Origin: Nitrososphaeraceae archaeon
GTDB taxonomy: Archaea; Thermoproteota; Nitrososphaeria; Nitrososphaerales; Nitrosopumilaceae
Length of the DNA stretch: 6,913 nucleotides
Assembly: GCA_025922755.1 (NCBI GenBank)
Contig: JAICHE010000062.1
Location: forward strand, 1 to 6,913
Direction: 5' to 3'
Part shown: in pieces, positions 1 to 5,020 of the stretch
How positions within the stretch are numbered: the first letter of the stretch is position 1
Layout of the letters: each line of letters opens with the position of its first letter
Notes under the pieces: generated by a model
Told to the model about the DNA's origin: nothing
The model's database searches: none
Seen by the model: only the letters and a program-made list of their open reading frames with translations
Translations under genes and position numbers: made by a program

Positions 1-394
1 AATAGACCACATTGCAATTGCCGTAAATAATGTAGAAGAGTCAGCCAAAGTATACCAAGAGGCCTTAGGAATTGACGATATTGAATTTGAGACAGTTGAA
101 TCCGAGGGAGTAAAAGTTGCCATACTTCATTTGGAAAATGGAAGAATAGAGCTAATGCAACCAACTAATGAATCAAGCCCAATCAAGAAATTCCTTGATA
201 AAAAGGGTCAAGGACTTCACCACATGGCTTTAGAGACAGACAGTATTGAGGAGGAAGTTTCAAGAATGGAAGGATGTGGAGTTCAATTTCTTGGCAAAGT
301 CAGACCAGGCTCAGCTGGAACCAAAGTCACTTTCATTCATCCAAAGTCACTGGAAGGAGTACTTGCAGAGCTTTGCAGCCATCCAAAAGAATAA
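1..394 (+). CDS. mce: Methylmalonyl-CoA epimerase (5' end cut by window)
   Basis: Interconverts (R)- and (S)-methylmalonyl-CoA in the cytoplasm; in autotrophic thaumarchaea this belongs to the hydroxypropionate/hydroxybutyrate CO2-fixation cycle. The frame is open from base 2 and gives 130 residues, a vicinal-oxygen-chelate (glyoxalase) fold. By comparison with the Propionibacterium enzyme, the four metal ligands are present: His in IDHIA (visible residue 3), Glu in RIELM, the second His of GLHHMA, and Glu in GVLAEL near the C-terminus. The family usually begins a few residues before IDH, so probably only 2-4 residues are missing. A TTG at 131 is not the start, because the frame and the conserved IDH motif lie upstream. 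The gene ends 2 bp before the convergent HTH-CBS gene. Family is certain; the cycle role follows from the inferred organism. Confidence 0.93.
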   Translation, partial: IDHIAIAVNNVEESAKVYQEALGIDDIEFETVESEGVKVAILHLENGRIELMQPTNESSPIKKFLDKKGQGLHHMALETDSIEEEVSRMEGCGVQFLGKVRPGSAGTKVTFIHPKSLEGVLAELCSHPKE

Positions 395-396
395 TC

Positions 397-954
397 TTAT
401 TCCATCATTTTCAAAGTATCTGATGCAGTAATGATTCCCACAATTTTTGATTTTTTTGAAACCAAGATACATTTTGAATATCGAATCAATGGCACCAATA
501 CATTTGCAGGCGTATCAAAGTCAACAATAGGAGGGACAGATTCCATAGTATCTGCAAGTCTTGCATTTTTTAATTCTGCTTCACCTACATCTGCAAGGTG
601 TTTTACAATACCATCTTCAGATACCACACCAACTACTTCATTTTTATCAAAAACAGGAATCTGACTAATTGAAAGGTCATGCATTTTTTTTATTGCATCA
701 TGCAATGTATTTGTAGGTTTTAACTTGATAATATCTTGGCTGCAAAAATCACCAGCTTTGTGTGATGATGATCTTCCTTCCATATCTCCCAGAATATCAA
801 AAATTTTTTTTGCAGTATTGTAGCTAGGCTGACTTCTTCCAGACTCTATTTGATTAATCATCGAAGTACTTACACCAGTCAACGAGGCAAGTTTTTTTTG
901 TGTTATTCCAATTTTAAGTCGCATCTGTTTGATGGAATCTACTCGAGGCAGCAT
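397..954 (-). CDS. XRE-family HTH transcriptional regulator with two CBS domains
   Basis: Predicted cytoplasmic DNA-binding regulator of 185 residues. Residues 7-55 form an XRE/Cro-type helix-turn-helix (ITQKKLASLTGVSTSMINQ then IESGRSQPS). Residues about 70-121 and 131-185 are a CBS pair, a module that usually binds AMP, ATP or similar nucleotides. The second CBS domain has the canonical G-x-x-T-x-x-D ribose-contact motif (GIITASD, 173-179). In the first the motif is altered (GVVSEDG, 109-115), so perhaps only one site binds an adenylate. This matches the archaeal class of predicted regulators with C-terminal CBS domains. It lies 44 bp downstream of ppdK on the same strand, with a TATA-like box in that gap, so it may be co-transcribed with ppdK and also separately transcribed. 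The ATG at 954 sits just before the HTH. Ligand and targets are unknown; control of ppdK is inference. Confidence 0.88.
   Translation of the reverse strand: MLPRVDSIKQMRLKIGITQKKLASLTGVSTSMINQIESGRSQPSYNTAKKIFDILGDMEGRSSSHKAGDFCSQDIIKLKPTNTLHDAIKKMHDLSISQIPVFDKNEVVGVVSEDGIVKHLADVGEAELKNARLADTMESVPPIVDFDTPANVLVPLIRYSKCILVSKKSKIVGIITASDTLKMME
444..457 (+). terminator. Possible T-tract terminator for mce
   Basis: Two runs, T5 and T7, separated by GA lie 50-63 nt after the epimerase stop codon. Archaeal transcription commonly ends at T-rich tracts without a hairpin. The tract is inside the 3' part of the convergent HTH-CBS gene, where it also encodes lysines, so it may be only codon usage. If it is used, the mce mRNA carries about 50 nt antisense to the regulator gene. 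Confidence 0.25.
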
Positions 955-957
955 TTG

Positions 958-968
958 TATTCAGAATA
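958..968. promoter_or_regulatory. Palindrome TATTC-A-GAATA, possible autoregulatory operator
   Basis: Perfect 5-bp arms around one base lie between the TATA-like box (985-990) and the ATG (954) of the HTH-CBS gene, close to where transcription should start. Bound there, a protein would block initiation. Its 9-bp core ATTCAGAAT recurs in the ppdK upstream region (3825-3833). XRE regulators typically bind short palindromes near their own promoters. No binding evidence exists here. Confidence 0.35.
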
Positions 969-984
969 TCATAGAAGTTTTTAG

Positions 985-990
985 AATATA
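985..990 (-). promoter_or_regulatory. TATA-like box for the HTH-CBS gene
   Basis: On the minus strand TATATT is centred about 33 nt before the ATG at 954. With an archaeal TATA-to-start distance of about 26 nt this would give a leader of only a few bases, consistent with the lack of a Shine-Dalgarno sequence. It lies wholly in the 44-bp gap after ppdK. AT-rich sequence makes chance matches common. Confidence 0.4.
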
Positions 991-998
991 GGTATTGA

Positions 999-3659
999 TT
1001 ATTTTGATTTAGTTTTTGGTTGCTCAATTGCTGCTTGTGCTGCAGCTACAATTGCTATAGGAATTCTGTGTGGCGATGCACTAACATAGCTTAGATTTGC
1101 ACCATGACAGAATTTAATTGAGCTTGGGTCTCCTCCATGTTCACCGCAGATTCCAACCTCCAATTTGGGTTTAATTGCTCGGCCTTTAGAAATTGCGATT
1201 TCAATTAGACTCCCGACACCATTAACATCTATGGATTGGAAGGGATTTCTCTCAAGTAATTCCTTTTCAATATATTCAGGTAAGAATTTTCCTTCAGCAT
1301 CCTCTCTACTAAAACTAAAGGTTGCCTGAGTCAAATCATTTGTTCCAAAGCTGAAAAACTCTGCTGTACCTGCAAGTTCATTGGCAGTCAAAGCAGCACG
1401 AACCACTTCAATCATGGTTCCAAAGTTAATCTTTAATTTCATCTTGTGTTTGGTTTCAACTTCTTGTTTTATCTTGTCAAAAATTCCTTTAATGTGATTT
1501 AATTCAGCAATGCTGCTTATTTGTGGGATCATTATTTGTGGGTGGGCATTTACTTTCTTTTTTGCCAAATGAGCTGTTGCCTCAAAAACAGCTCGGATTT
1601 GCATCTCATAGATTTCAGGGTATGTTACACCTACTCTAACACCTCGATGACCCATCATAGGGTTAATTTCAGCAAGTTCTCGAGCTCTATTGAAAATAAC
1701 TTTTAGTCTTTCAAGCTCTTTTTTATCTTCAGTGGATTCTAATTTGTGGATTTTGTCTCCAAGTTCTTCAGGATTTGGCAAGAATTCATGGAGTGGAGGA
1801 TCCAACAATCTAATAGTGACTTCATAACCCTCCATTGCTTTCATAATTTCAATAAAGTCACTTTTTTGTAACTGACCAAGTTTTGTGAGAATTTTCTTTC
1901 TATCCTCAATTGTTTTGGCCATTATCATATCAACAAACAATCCAATTCTATCTCGGCCGTTGAACATCCTTTCTGTTCTGCAAAGTCCAATTCCTTGTCC
2001 ACCATATTGTCTAGCTAGTTTTGCAGCATCAGGAGTATCAGCATTTGCTCTAATCCCAATTTTTTTTGCTTTTTGAGCCCATTCCAAAATGGTCTTAAAG
2101 TCTTGAGTAATTTTTGGTTCTATTGTTGGAATTTCACCCAAGTATACTTTGCCGCTACTGCCATCAATTGTGATTTTATCACCTTCTTTGATAACCTTGT
2201 CATCTACAGTTGCAGTTTTTTTGTCATAGTTGATTTTCATATCAGAGCAACCAACAATACAAGGTTTGCCCATGCCTCTTGCCACCACTGCAGCATGTGA
2301 AGTTTTGCCACCACGACTAGTCAAAATTCCGACAGATTCAAAGAAGGCAGGGACATCTTCAGGTTTTGTCTCTTCTCGAATTAAAATTACTTTTGTGCCA
2401 TTTTCTCCAAGCGCTGTTGCTCTTTTTACATCAAGTACAGCAATTCCACTTGCAGCTCCAGGAGATGCAGCTATCCCCTTTGCAACCTGGGTATAATTTT
2501 TTATGCTTTTTTGATCAAGTGTCTTATGAAGTAATTGCTCTAACTGTTCTGCGTGAAGTCTAGTTAATGCTCGATTTTTATCAATTAATTTTTCTTTTAC
2601 CATATCAACTGAAGTCTTTATCATTCCTACTGCATTCATTTTTGCATTTCTTGTTTGTAAAAGATAGAACTTTCCTTGTTCAATTGTAAACTCGATGTCT
2701 TGTGGTTCTTTGTAATGTTTTTCTAGTCGTTCACATGTCTTTACTAATTGTTTGTAAGACTCGGGCATTTCTTTTTTCATTTCATCAACTAATTTTCCGG
2801 TCCTCACCCCTGCAACAACATCTTCTCCTTGCGCATTAACAAGATATTCGCCATAGATATGGTTTGTACCATCCCCAGGATTTCTTGTAAATACTACGCC
2901 GGTAGCGCTATCATCACCCATATTGCCAAAGGCCATAGAGACGATGTTTACTGCAGTACCATCTGCAATATCTTTAGTAATGTTATTTTTTTCACGGTAT
3001 ACAATTGCACGTTCCCCCATCCAACTTCCAAAAACGGCTTTAATTGCAAGCTCGACCTGATCATAAGGATCAGAGGGGAATTTTTTTCCTGTATGTTTTT
3101 GACAAATATTTTTGTATTCTGAGACTATTTTTTTCAGAGAATTTTCATTTAGTAAACTATCCTCAGTTACTTTTTGATTCTTTTTTGCTTTTTCAAGAAC
3201 ATCATCAAATTTCTTATCATCGACACCAAAAACAACCTTGCCAAATAATTGAATAAAACGTCTGTATGAATCCCATGCAAATCGGGGGTTTTTGCTCTTT
3301 TCTGCAAGTCCCTCAACAGTAGTATCATTCAAACCCAAGTTGAGGATAGTATCCATCATTCCAGGCATGGAAATTGCTGCACCAGATCTTACAGAGACTA
3401 AAAGAGGATTAGTTTTTGAATTCCATTTTTTGCCAGTCTTTTTCTCAATTTTGGCAATGTTTTTCTTCAATTCAGGAATTAGTGATTTTGGCAATTTTTT
3501 GTTATTTTCATAATATTTTTTACAGACTTCAGTAGTTATTACAAAACCCGGTGGAACTGGAAGTTTCAAGCTAGTCATCTCACAAAGGCCTGCACCTTTT
3601 CCTCCTAGGAGTTTTCGATTTTTCCCGTCATTCTCATCGTAAAAGTAGATTTGTTTCAT
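999..3659 (-). CDS. ppdK: Pyruvate, phosphate dikinase
   Basis: Cytoplasmic enzyme interconverting pyruvate + ATP + Pi and PEP + AMP + PPi; here it probably makes PEP for gluconeogenesis. It has 886 residues, normal for the family. The N-terminal ATP-grasp domain (about 1-340) shows LLGGKGAGLCEMTSL (18-31) and SVRSGAAISMPGMMDT with Arg91. The swivelling phosphohistidine domain carries GGKTSHAAVVARGMGK; the catalytic His is residue 455, the same number as in the Clostridium symbiosum enzyme. The C-terminal PEP/pyruvate barrel has GIGLCRTERMF, RLLDPPLHEF, GHRGVRVG, FFSFGTNDLTQ and GICGEHGGDP with the catalytic Cys838. The residue before TSH is Lys, whereas bacterial and plant PPDKs usually have Met; PEP synthases often have Arg. 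The ATG at 3659 leaves the usual few residues before the first ATP-grasp motif. No Shine-Dalgarno sequence precedes it. The HTH-CBS gene follows 44 bp downstream. Confidence 0.97.
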   Translation of the reverse strand: MKQIYFYDENDGKNRKLLGGKGAGLCEMTSLKLPVPPGFVITTEVCKKYYENNKKLPKSLIPELKKNIAKIEKKTGKKWNSKTNPLLVSVRSGAAISMPGMMDTILNLGLNDTTVEGLAEKSKNPRFAWDSYRRFIQLFGKVVFGVDDKKFDDVLEKAKKNQKVTEDSLLNENSLKKIVSEYKNICQKHTGKKFPSDPYDQVELAIKAVFGSWMGERAIVYREKNNITKDIADGTAVNIVSMAFGNMGDDSATGVVFTRNPGDGTNHIYGEYLVNAQGEDVVAGVRTGKLVDEMKKEMPESYKQLVKTCERLEKHYKEPQDIEFTIEQGKFYLLQTRNAKMNAVGMIKTSVDMVKEKLIDKNRALTRLHAEQLEQLLHKTLDQKSIKNYTQVAKGIAASPGAASGIAVLDVKRATALGENGTKVILIREETKPEDVPAFFESVGILTSRGGKTSHAAVVARGMGKPCIVGCSDMKINYDKKTATVDDKVIKEGDKITIDGSSGKVYLGEIPTIEPKITQDFKTILEWAQKAKKIGIRANADTPDAAKLARQYGGQGIGLCRTERMFNGRDRIGLFVDMIMAKTIEDRKKILTKLGQLQKSDFIEIMKAMEGYEVTIRLLDPPLHEFLPNPEELGDKIHKLESTEDKKELERLKVIFNRARELAEINPMMGHRGVRVGVTYPEIYEMQIRAVFEATAHLAKKKVNAHPQIMIPQISSIAELNHIKGIFDKIKQEVETKHKMKLKINFGTMIEVVRAALTANELAGTAEFFSFGTNDLTQATFSFSREDAEGKFLPEYIEKELLERNPFQSIDVNGVGSLIEIAISKGRAIKPKLEVGICGEHGGDPSSIKFCHGANLSYVSASPHRIPIAIVAAAQAAIEQPKTKSK

Positions 3660-3682
3660 TTTTGGTCGTGATTAACCAATCA

Positions 3683-3707
3683 AAATTAGAGGGATTTAAA
3701 CTAATTT
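3683..3707. promoter_or_regulatory. Inverted repeat AAATTAG-N11-CTAATTT bracketing the ppdK TATA box
   Basis: Perfect 7-bp arms (3683-3689 and 3701-3707) flank an 11-bp centre containing the TATA-like box of ppdK. A dimeric regulator bound here would compete with TBP/TFB, the usual way of repression in archaea. The arm sequence differs from the ATTC-N-GAAT motif near the HTH-CBS gene, so if real it may serve another factor. AT-rich arms can arise by chance. Confidence 0.4.
3694..3700 (-). promoter_or_regulatory. TATA-like box for ppdK
   Basis: TTTAAAT on the minus strand is centred about 38 nt before the ppdK ATG, which predicts a leader of roughly 10-12 nt. It is the best TATA-like match in the 60 bp upstream of ppdK. 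It sits inside the inverted repeat at 3683-3707. Confidence 0.45.
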
Positions 3708-3767
3708 GAAGAAAAAATGCTTGTTCAAAGTCTTTTTTGATCTAAAATCCAAGAATTTGACAAACAG

Positions 3768-3881
3768 CTTTTGAACCTAACAGTATTCAAAAGAAGTGAT
3801 GAAAATTATCCAAATCCATTATGGATTCAGAATCCTAATATCTCATTAGGCAAGTTGACAGTATTCACACTTTTGAATACT
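3768..3881. repeat. Cluster of short perfect inverted repeats upstream of ppdK
   Basis: Five perfect inverted repeats crowd 114 bp: CTTTTGAA-N10-TTCAAAAG (3768-3793), AATCCAT-T-ATGGATT (3813-3827), GGATTC-A-GAATCC (3823-3835), CCTAAT-N5-ATTAGG (3834-3850) and AGTATTCA-N6-TGAATACT (3860-3881). In addition ACAGTATTCA is directly repeated at 3780 and 3858, and AGTATTCAAAAG occurs in opposite orientations at 3782-3793 and 3870-3881. The fourth repeat covers the stop codon of the zinc-ribbon frame and the fifth lies within it. Apart from that frame, I see no gene in 3660-4032. Possible roles are operators for ppdK, a transcript-end structure for the small gene, or a structured small RNA; the sequence does not decide. 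Confidence 0.5.
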
Positions 3882-3941
3882 TCGCTCGGATCTAGTTTCA
3901 AGCTCTACTTTGCATTCTGAACAAATAATTCTATTTCTCAT
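3846..3941 (-). CDS. Zinc-ribbon microprotein, 31 aa (CX2C-X14-CX2C)
   Basis: An ATG-initiated frame of 31 codons ending in TAA, in a region otherwise lacking genes. The product begins MRNRIICSEC and ends KCEYCQLA, with cysteines at 7, 10, 25 and 28. Two CX2C knuckles 14 residues apart, with a charged linker (VELETRSERSIQ), are the pattern of a minimal zinc ribbon able to bind one zinc ion. It has no membrane segment or signal peptide, so it should be cytoplasmic. An in-frame TGA lies just upstream, so the frame is not the end of a longer gene. TTAAAAT centred 27 nt before the ATG fits a leaderless transcript. It lies 91 bp after the tpiA stop and 186 bp before ppdK, all on the minus strand. 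I do not recognise the protein; nucleic-acid or protein binding is typical of such ribbons but is inference. Such a short frame could be chance, though the cysteine spacing argues against it. Confidence 0.6.
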   Translation of the reverse strand: MRNRIICSECKVELETRSERSIQKCEYCQLA

Positions 3942-3964
3942 AGAATAATATAGAAATCAAATCG

Positions 3965-3980
3965 ATTTTAATGATTTTAT
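3965..3980 (-). promoter_or_regulatory. TATA-like boxes for the zinc-ribbon microprotein
   Basis: Two overlapping-period AT boxes occur on the minus strand. TTAAAAT (3965-3971) is centred 27 nt before the ATG at 3941, the right distance for a leaderless start. ATAAAAT (3974-3980) is centred 36 nt before it and would give a leader of about 10 nt. Either supports transcription of the small frame; the AT richness limits confidence. Confidence 0.4.
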
Positions 3981-3988
3981 GGATTGTG

Positions 3989-4007
3989 TGTAAACCAATT
4001 GTTTACA
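3989..4007. promoter_or_regulatory. Inverted repeat TGTAAAC-N5-GTTTACA, candidate operator
   Basis: Perfect 7-bp arms with a 5-bp spacer (CAATT) make a 19-bp site with arm centres 12 bp apart, near one helical turn, as expected for a dimeric DNA-binding protein. It lies 9-18 bp upstream of the TATA-like boxes of the zinc-ribbon frame, a position from which archaeal activators often work. It is also 26-44 bp downstream of the tpiA stop codon, so it could instead be an RNA hairpin at the tpiA 3' end; however, on the minus strand the T tract precedes rather than follows it. Confidence 0.45.
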
Positions 4008-4016
4008 AAAAATAAA
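4007..4016 (-). terminator. T-tract terminator after tpiA
   Basis: On the minus strand TTTATTTTTT begins 17 nt after the tpiA stop codon. Such a T-rich stretch soon after a stop is the usual archaeal intrinsic termination signal. It would end the polB-SemiSWEET-tpiA transcript and separate it from the zinc-ribbon frame downstream. Confidence 0.45.
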
Positions 4017-4032
4017 CTAATCCGATCAAAAT

Positions 4033-4689
4033 TTAGGGCATGTTTTGAGCAAATTCTTCAATTATTTTTTTCCAATTTCTTGCTTTGACAATACCGCTTG
4101 CAACCAAAATCCCTTTAGAGCCAAGCGAAATTGCAGCAGAAACATCTTCTCCAGAAACTATTCCTGCGCCACAAAGAAGCTTTGTTTTGTTGTTTGCACC
4201 TTTAATTGCACTTGCTGCTTTAATTATCAAATCAGGTTTTTCTTTTGATACAGCTTTGCCTGATCCGATCAATTCTGGAGGTTCAATCGCTATATAATCA
4301 GGATTTAATTTAGAGTATTTTTTTGCCTCAGACACATCCTTTACACAAACTATAGAAATCATTTTTAGATCTCTCATTTTTGTAACTAACAAAGAAACAT
4401 CTTTTGGGGGAATCCTGTGTTCACTGTGATTAATCAAAGATCCTTTTACTCCTGATTTTTTTAGAAGCTCTGGGACAACAAACCCTGTTGTGCTTCCAAT
4501 CTTTGAGACATCCACATGTTGAGAGATGATTGGAATTTTGCTTTTCGATACTAACCCAACAAGATGTTGTGGAGGAGCAACTGCAATTTTTACACCATAT
4601 TTTTTTGAAACCTTTTCAACAGTTTTTACAAATTTAAGTATATTGTCCCCTGCAATTTCTTCATAATTTTTGCAGTTGATTACAAACAT
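4033..4689 (-). CDS. tpiA: Triosephosphate isomerase (archaeal short type)
   Basis: Interconverts dihydroxyacetone phosphate and glyceraldehyde 3-phosphate; cytoplasmic, and gluconeogenic in this setting. With the start at 4689 it has 218 residues, near the 220-230 of archaeal TPIs, which lack several surface helices of the roughly 250-residue bacterial and eukaryal forms. Numbered from that start, the active site is complete: Asn5 and Lys7 in NCKNY, His88 in INHSEH, Glu136 in AIEPPELIGSG, and the C-terminal phosphate loops CGAGI (173-177) and VASGIVKA. I prefer the ATG at 4689 because MFVINCKNY is the usual TPI beginning and a TATA-like AATAAATA is centred 27 nt upstream, fitting a leaderless mRNA. 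An in-frame ATG at 4710 would add seven residues (MLKFQSK) and leave an 11-bp gap after the SemiSWEET gene. Function is secure; the start is about 65:35 in favour of 4689. Confidence 0.93.
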   Translation of the reverse strand: MFVINCKNYEEIAGDNILKFVKTVEKVSKKYGVKIAVAPPQHLVGLVSKSKIPIISQHVDVSKIGSTTGFVVPELLKKSGVKGSLINHSEHRIPPKDVSLLVTKMRDLKMISIVCVKDVSEAKKYSKLNPDYIAIEPPELIGSGKAVSKEKPDLIIKAASAIKGANNKTKLLCGAGIVSGEDVSAAISLGSKGILVASGIVKARNWKKIIEEFAQNMP

Positions 4690-4712
4690 CTTACTTTGAA
4701 ATTTCAGCATTC

Positions 4713-4720
4713 TATTTATT
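4713..4720 (-). promoter_or_regulatory. TATA-like box for tpiA
   Basis: AATAAATA on the minus strand, directly after the SemiSWEET stop codon, is centred 27-28 nt before the tpiA ATG at 4689. That is the spacing expected when transcription starts at the first base of the start codon. It suggests tpiA has its own promoter besides any read-through from polB, and it bears on the choice between the two start codons. Confidence 0.45.
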
Positions 4721-4721
4721 C

Positions 4722-5009
4722 TTAATCAGAAAATTGTCTTACTTGATCATATCTTTTTTTCATAATAAGTACAGTAACCATAAGCACAATTGCGGCAAGA
4801 TTGGTTCCGATAATAAAAACATCCTCAACAATCAAACCATACAGTAACCAAAGCCCTGCACCTGCTGAAATTAGAATCATCAAATATTTGGAAACATCTT
4901 TGAGACTTTTTGTTTTGTATCCCTTGATTATTTGTTCGACCCATCCTGAAAGAATCAGTATTCCCGCAAGAGTTCCCAAAATAGTTAAAAGAGTACCATC
5001 AATTTCCAT
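4722..5009 (-). CDS. SemiSWEET-like PQ-loop membrane protein
   Basis: A 95-residue integral membrane protein with three predicted helices (about 7-28, 42-61, 64-83), the single three-helix bundle of SemiSWEETs, which work as homodimers. The family pattern is clear: LGTLAGILILSGWVEQIIKG, then the loop motif YKTKSLKDVSKYL, then GLWLLYGLIVEDVFIIGTN. Trp54 and Asn70 match the aromatic and Asn that line the sugar pocket in studied SemiSWEETs. The signature Pro-Gln of helix 1 is Glu25-Gln26 here, an unusual replacement of the hinge proline by a charged residue. The positive C-terminal KKRY is probably cytoplasmic. The gene starts 11 bp after polB and ends 11 bp before the longer tpiA start, so co-transcription is likely. 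Family is well supported. The substrate is unknown; a sugar or small polar solute fits the tpiA neighbour, but that is inference. Confidence 0.82.
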   Translation of the reverse strand: MEIDGTLLTILGTLAGILILSGWVEQIIKGYKTKSLKDVSKYLMILISAGAGLWLLYGLIVEDVFIIGTNLAAIVLMVTVLIMKKRYDQVRQFSD

Positions 5010-5020
5010 TTTGTTTCAAA

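Noticed and set aside
131..394. Epimerase starting at the TTG at 131
   Set aside because: The frame is open back to base 2 and encodes the conserved IDHIAIAV segment with a metal-ligand His; the TTG is an internal Leu codon.
431..664. A 77-codon + strand frame opposite the HTH-CBS gene
   Set aside because: It is low-complexity Ser/Thr/Phe sequence mirrored from the CBS-domain codons, with no promoter or family signal.
2073..3122. Several + strand open frames of 60-97 codons opposite ppdK
   Set aside because: They show no recognisable motif, have odd Cys/Phe-rich composition, and lie antisense to a strongly conserved gene; they are by-products of its codon usage.
3799..3849. A 16-codon + strand frame (MKIIQIHYGF...) in the ppdK-tpiA interval
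   Set aside because: Too short, without motif or promoter, and made largely of the palindromic repeats.
3989..4007. The TGTAAAC inverted repeat as a BirA (biotin) operator
   Set aside because: BirA sites have similar half-sites but a spacer of about 15-16 bp, and no biotin gene is nearby.
3660..4032. tRNA, CRISPR array or mobile-element end in the long intergenic stretch
   Set aside because: There is no cloverleaf with T-arm GGTTCRA consensus, no regularly spaced repeats, and no transposase remnant or terminal-repeat pair flanked by duplications.
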